Shown: positions 62,842-64,000 of the stretch, in pieces
Numbering within the stretch: position 1 is the first letter of the stretch
How the letters are laid out: the number at the start of each line of letters is the position of its first letter
Source of the DNA: an uncultured Eubacteriales bacterium
GTDB taxonomy: Bacteria; Bacillota; Clostridia; Lachnospirales; Lachnospiraceae
NCBI GenBank assembly: GCA_900314845.1
Contig: OMWV01000016.1
Coordinates: 1 to 64,000 of the forward strand
Reading direction: 5' to 3'
DNA length: 64,000 bases
The notes under the pieces: model-generated
The model's database searches: none
What the model saw: the letters and a program-made list of their open reading frames with translations, nothing else
What the model was told of the DNA's origin: nothing
Position numbers and translations under genes: made by a program

Positions 62842-64000
62842 TTATTTCAGATTAATCTTCTCCAGCAGGAATCTGAAGATGCTCTTCCTCTCGGTCACGA
62901 TCTTGCAGGCAGCTTCCATACCGATGGCGACTTTCCCGACGTTGCCATCCTTATCCTTCAATTCGACATTGCCTATGCTGCCCTTTATCAGGTAGAGGCC
63001 GGAGTACTGCCCGTTCTGGATCAGGGTATCTTTGGAAATGCTGATCACCTTGCCTTTTACGTCGCCATACTGATTGCTGGGAAGGGCTTCCAGGTTATAG
63101 CGGACCGTATCGCCTTTTTCTATATTGCCGATATCAGAATTGTTCACATAGATATCCATGCTGTAGACACTCTCATCGCTGGGAATGATCGTCGCAAATA
63201 CAGTGCCTGACCCTAAGGCATCTCCTTTTGTTACAGCAGTGACTTCATTTATCGTGCCATCCTGCGGGGCCGTAATGCCGCCCTGTTTTATCTGGGCCTG
63301 GGCCTGATCGATCTGGTTTTTCGCGCTTTCCAGCTGAGGCTTTATGCTGTCTATCTTCGCCTGCTGGGCCGCGATCTGCTCCACAGAACTGATGGAAAGA
63401 GTGAGGGGCTTGCCGTCCTCATCCACGCTGTTATCATATAGTTTCCCCGCAACCTGGTTGACTTTCAGAGAAGACTTGGCAGAGACCAGTCCTTCCTTGG
63501 CTGTCTTCAGAGAGGAATCTATCTGGGACAGGGTCTGGGTCTTCTGCTGATCCACACTGCTCTTGTAGCTGGCTTCCAGTTCCCTTAAGGCCTTGTCCTT
63601 ATCCTGGGTCGAGGCGATCGTCGCCCTCAGTTCTTTCACCTTATCCTGAACACCCTCTTTTGCCTGGGCATAGTCGGCAAGAGTCTTTGTCTTAAATGTA
63701 TCAAGAGCAGCCTTTGCGCTGTCCATCTGGGTCTTGGCAGTTTTCAGCTGATCTTCCGCTGATGTGCCGGTCGAAATCCCCGTCTCTGTCTCCCCGATGA
63801 CGGCAGTGCCCGCAGCGGAATCTGCCGCCTTTTTAGCCATATCATATGTCTGCTTTGCGCTCTCGTAGGCCAGATCATAGCCTGCCAGGGAACTCTTATA
63901 ATTGTCGTACAAAAGCTTAATGGACTCCGCATCGCCCGACGTAAACTTAGACTCCCCTGCCTTAATGGAGCTTATCAGGTGATCATAGGCCGAAAGCTGC
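62842..64000 (-). CDS. HlyD-family membrane fusion protein (partial, N-terminus beyond window)
   Basis: This is the adaptor of an export system that links an inner-membrane exporter to the outside. At least 386 residues are visible and the frame stays open to the window edge, so the N-terminal membrane anchor is missing. The visible part has a long alpha-helical coiled coil rich in Ala, Lys and Gln (about 250 residues), then the lipoyl/beta-barrel part (GGITAPQDGTINEVTAVTKGD; VYSMDIYVNNSDIGNIEKGD) and the C-terminal GMEAACKIVTERKSIFRFLL. Such proteins often serve peptide or bacteriocin ABC exporters in Clostridia; the partner would lie to the right, outside this window. Confidence 0.85.
   Translation of the reverse strand, partial: QLSAYDHLISSIKAGESKFTSGDAESIKLLYDNYKSSLAGYDLAYESAKQTYDMAKKAADSAAGTAVIGETETGISTGTSAEDQLKTAKTQMDSAKAALDTFKTKTLADYAQAKEGVQDKVKELRATIASTQDKDKALRELEASYKSSVDQQKTQTLSQIDSSLKTAKEGLVSAKSSLKVNQVAGKLYDNSVDEDGKPLTLSISSVEQIAAQQAKIDSIKPQLESAKNQIDQAQAQIKQGGITAPQDGTINEVTAVTKGDALGSGTVFATIIPSDESVYSMDIYVNNSDIGNIEKGDTVRYNLEALPSNQYGDVKGKVISISKDTLIQNGQYSGLYLIKGSIGNVELKDKDGNVGKVAIGMEAACKIVTERKSIFRFLLEKINLK

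Overview
This window looks like a chromosomal segment of an anaerobic Clostridia bacterium, most probably a Lachnospiraceae. That assignment is inferred from gene families: an NfnAB-type flavoprotein pair, IMP synthesis split between an AICAR formyltransferase and a PurO-type cyclohydrolase, an archaeal/eukaryotic-type prolyl-tRNA synthetase, a TIGR03905 protein, a YolD-like protein beside UmuC, and Gram-positive LPXTG surface proteins with sortases. Nearly all genes lie on the minus strand. Only proB and the TSCPD-murG pair lie on the plus strand. No insertion sequence, prophage or CRISPR array was seen.

Reading leftward (the main direction of transcription), 1-17 kb is housekeeping: an NlpC/P60 wall hydrolase, hpf, secA, prfB with its programmed +1 frameshift, hom, tex, then a tRNA-maturation cluster (tsaE, tsaB, rimI, RNase Z, tsaD), ispD and tRNA-Ser(UGA). 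The hpf/hydrolase gap carries a tight cluster of DnaA-box-like nonamers. Next come fatA-cvfB and tRNA-Gln(CUG). From 17 to 25 kb there is an oligopeptide ABC importer and the NfnAB pair. From 25 to 30 kb is a more accessory stretch: a BRO-N antirepressor-like gene in AT-rich flanks, a queH-umuC-yolD cluster, a double Uma2-like protein and a small Cys-rich gene remnant. From 30 to 37 kb lie purine synthesis, proS, an RluA-family enzyme and an ABC-F protein that shares a symmetrical divergent promoter with proB.

From 37 to 50 kb there is a sortase-assembled pilus locus: backbone pilin (LPSTG), large adhesin (LPETG), minor pilin (LPQTG), two sortases, a dedicated signal peptidase and a small coiled-coil protein. 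Beside it are the broken remains of a second minor-pilin/adhesin gene and a dacA-histidine kinase-response regulator operon. Two minus-strand promoters here share an upstream pair of TGGCGCA-type 12-mers about two helical turns apart. This is the most novel-looking regulatory signal in the window.

From 50 to 64 kb are metK, murA with a structured leader, an operon running pgi, flavin reductase, cbiG, cobS, aroK, yfhO, then mtnN divergent from TSCPD-murG, and a partial HlyD-type adaptor cut by the window end.

Start codons were chosen by Shine-Dalgarno spacing and family N-termini, so several differ from the longest open frame. Promoter and terminator calls are read by eye from consensus and stem-loop patterns.
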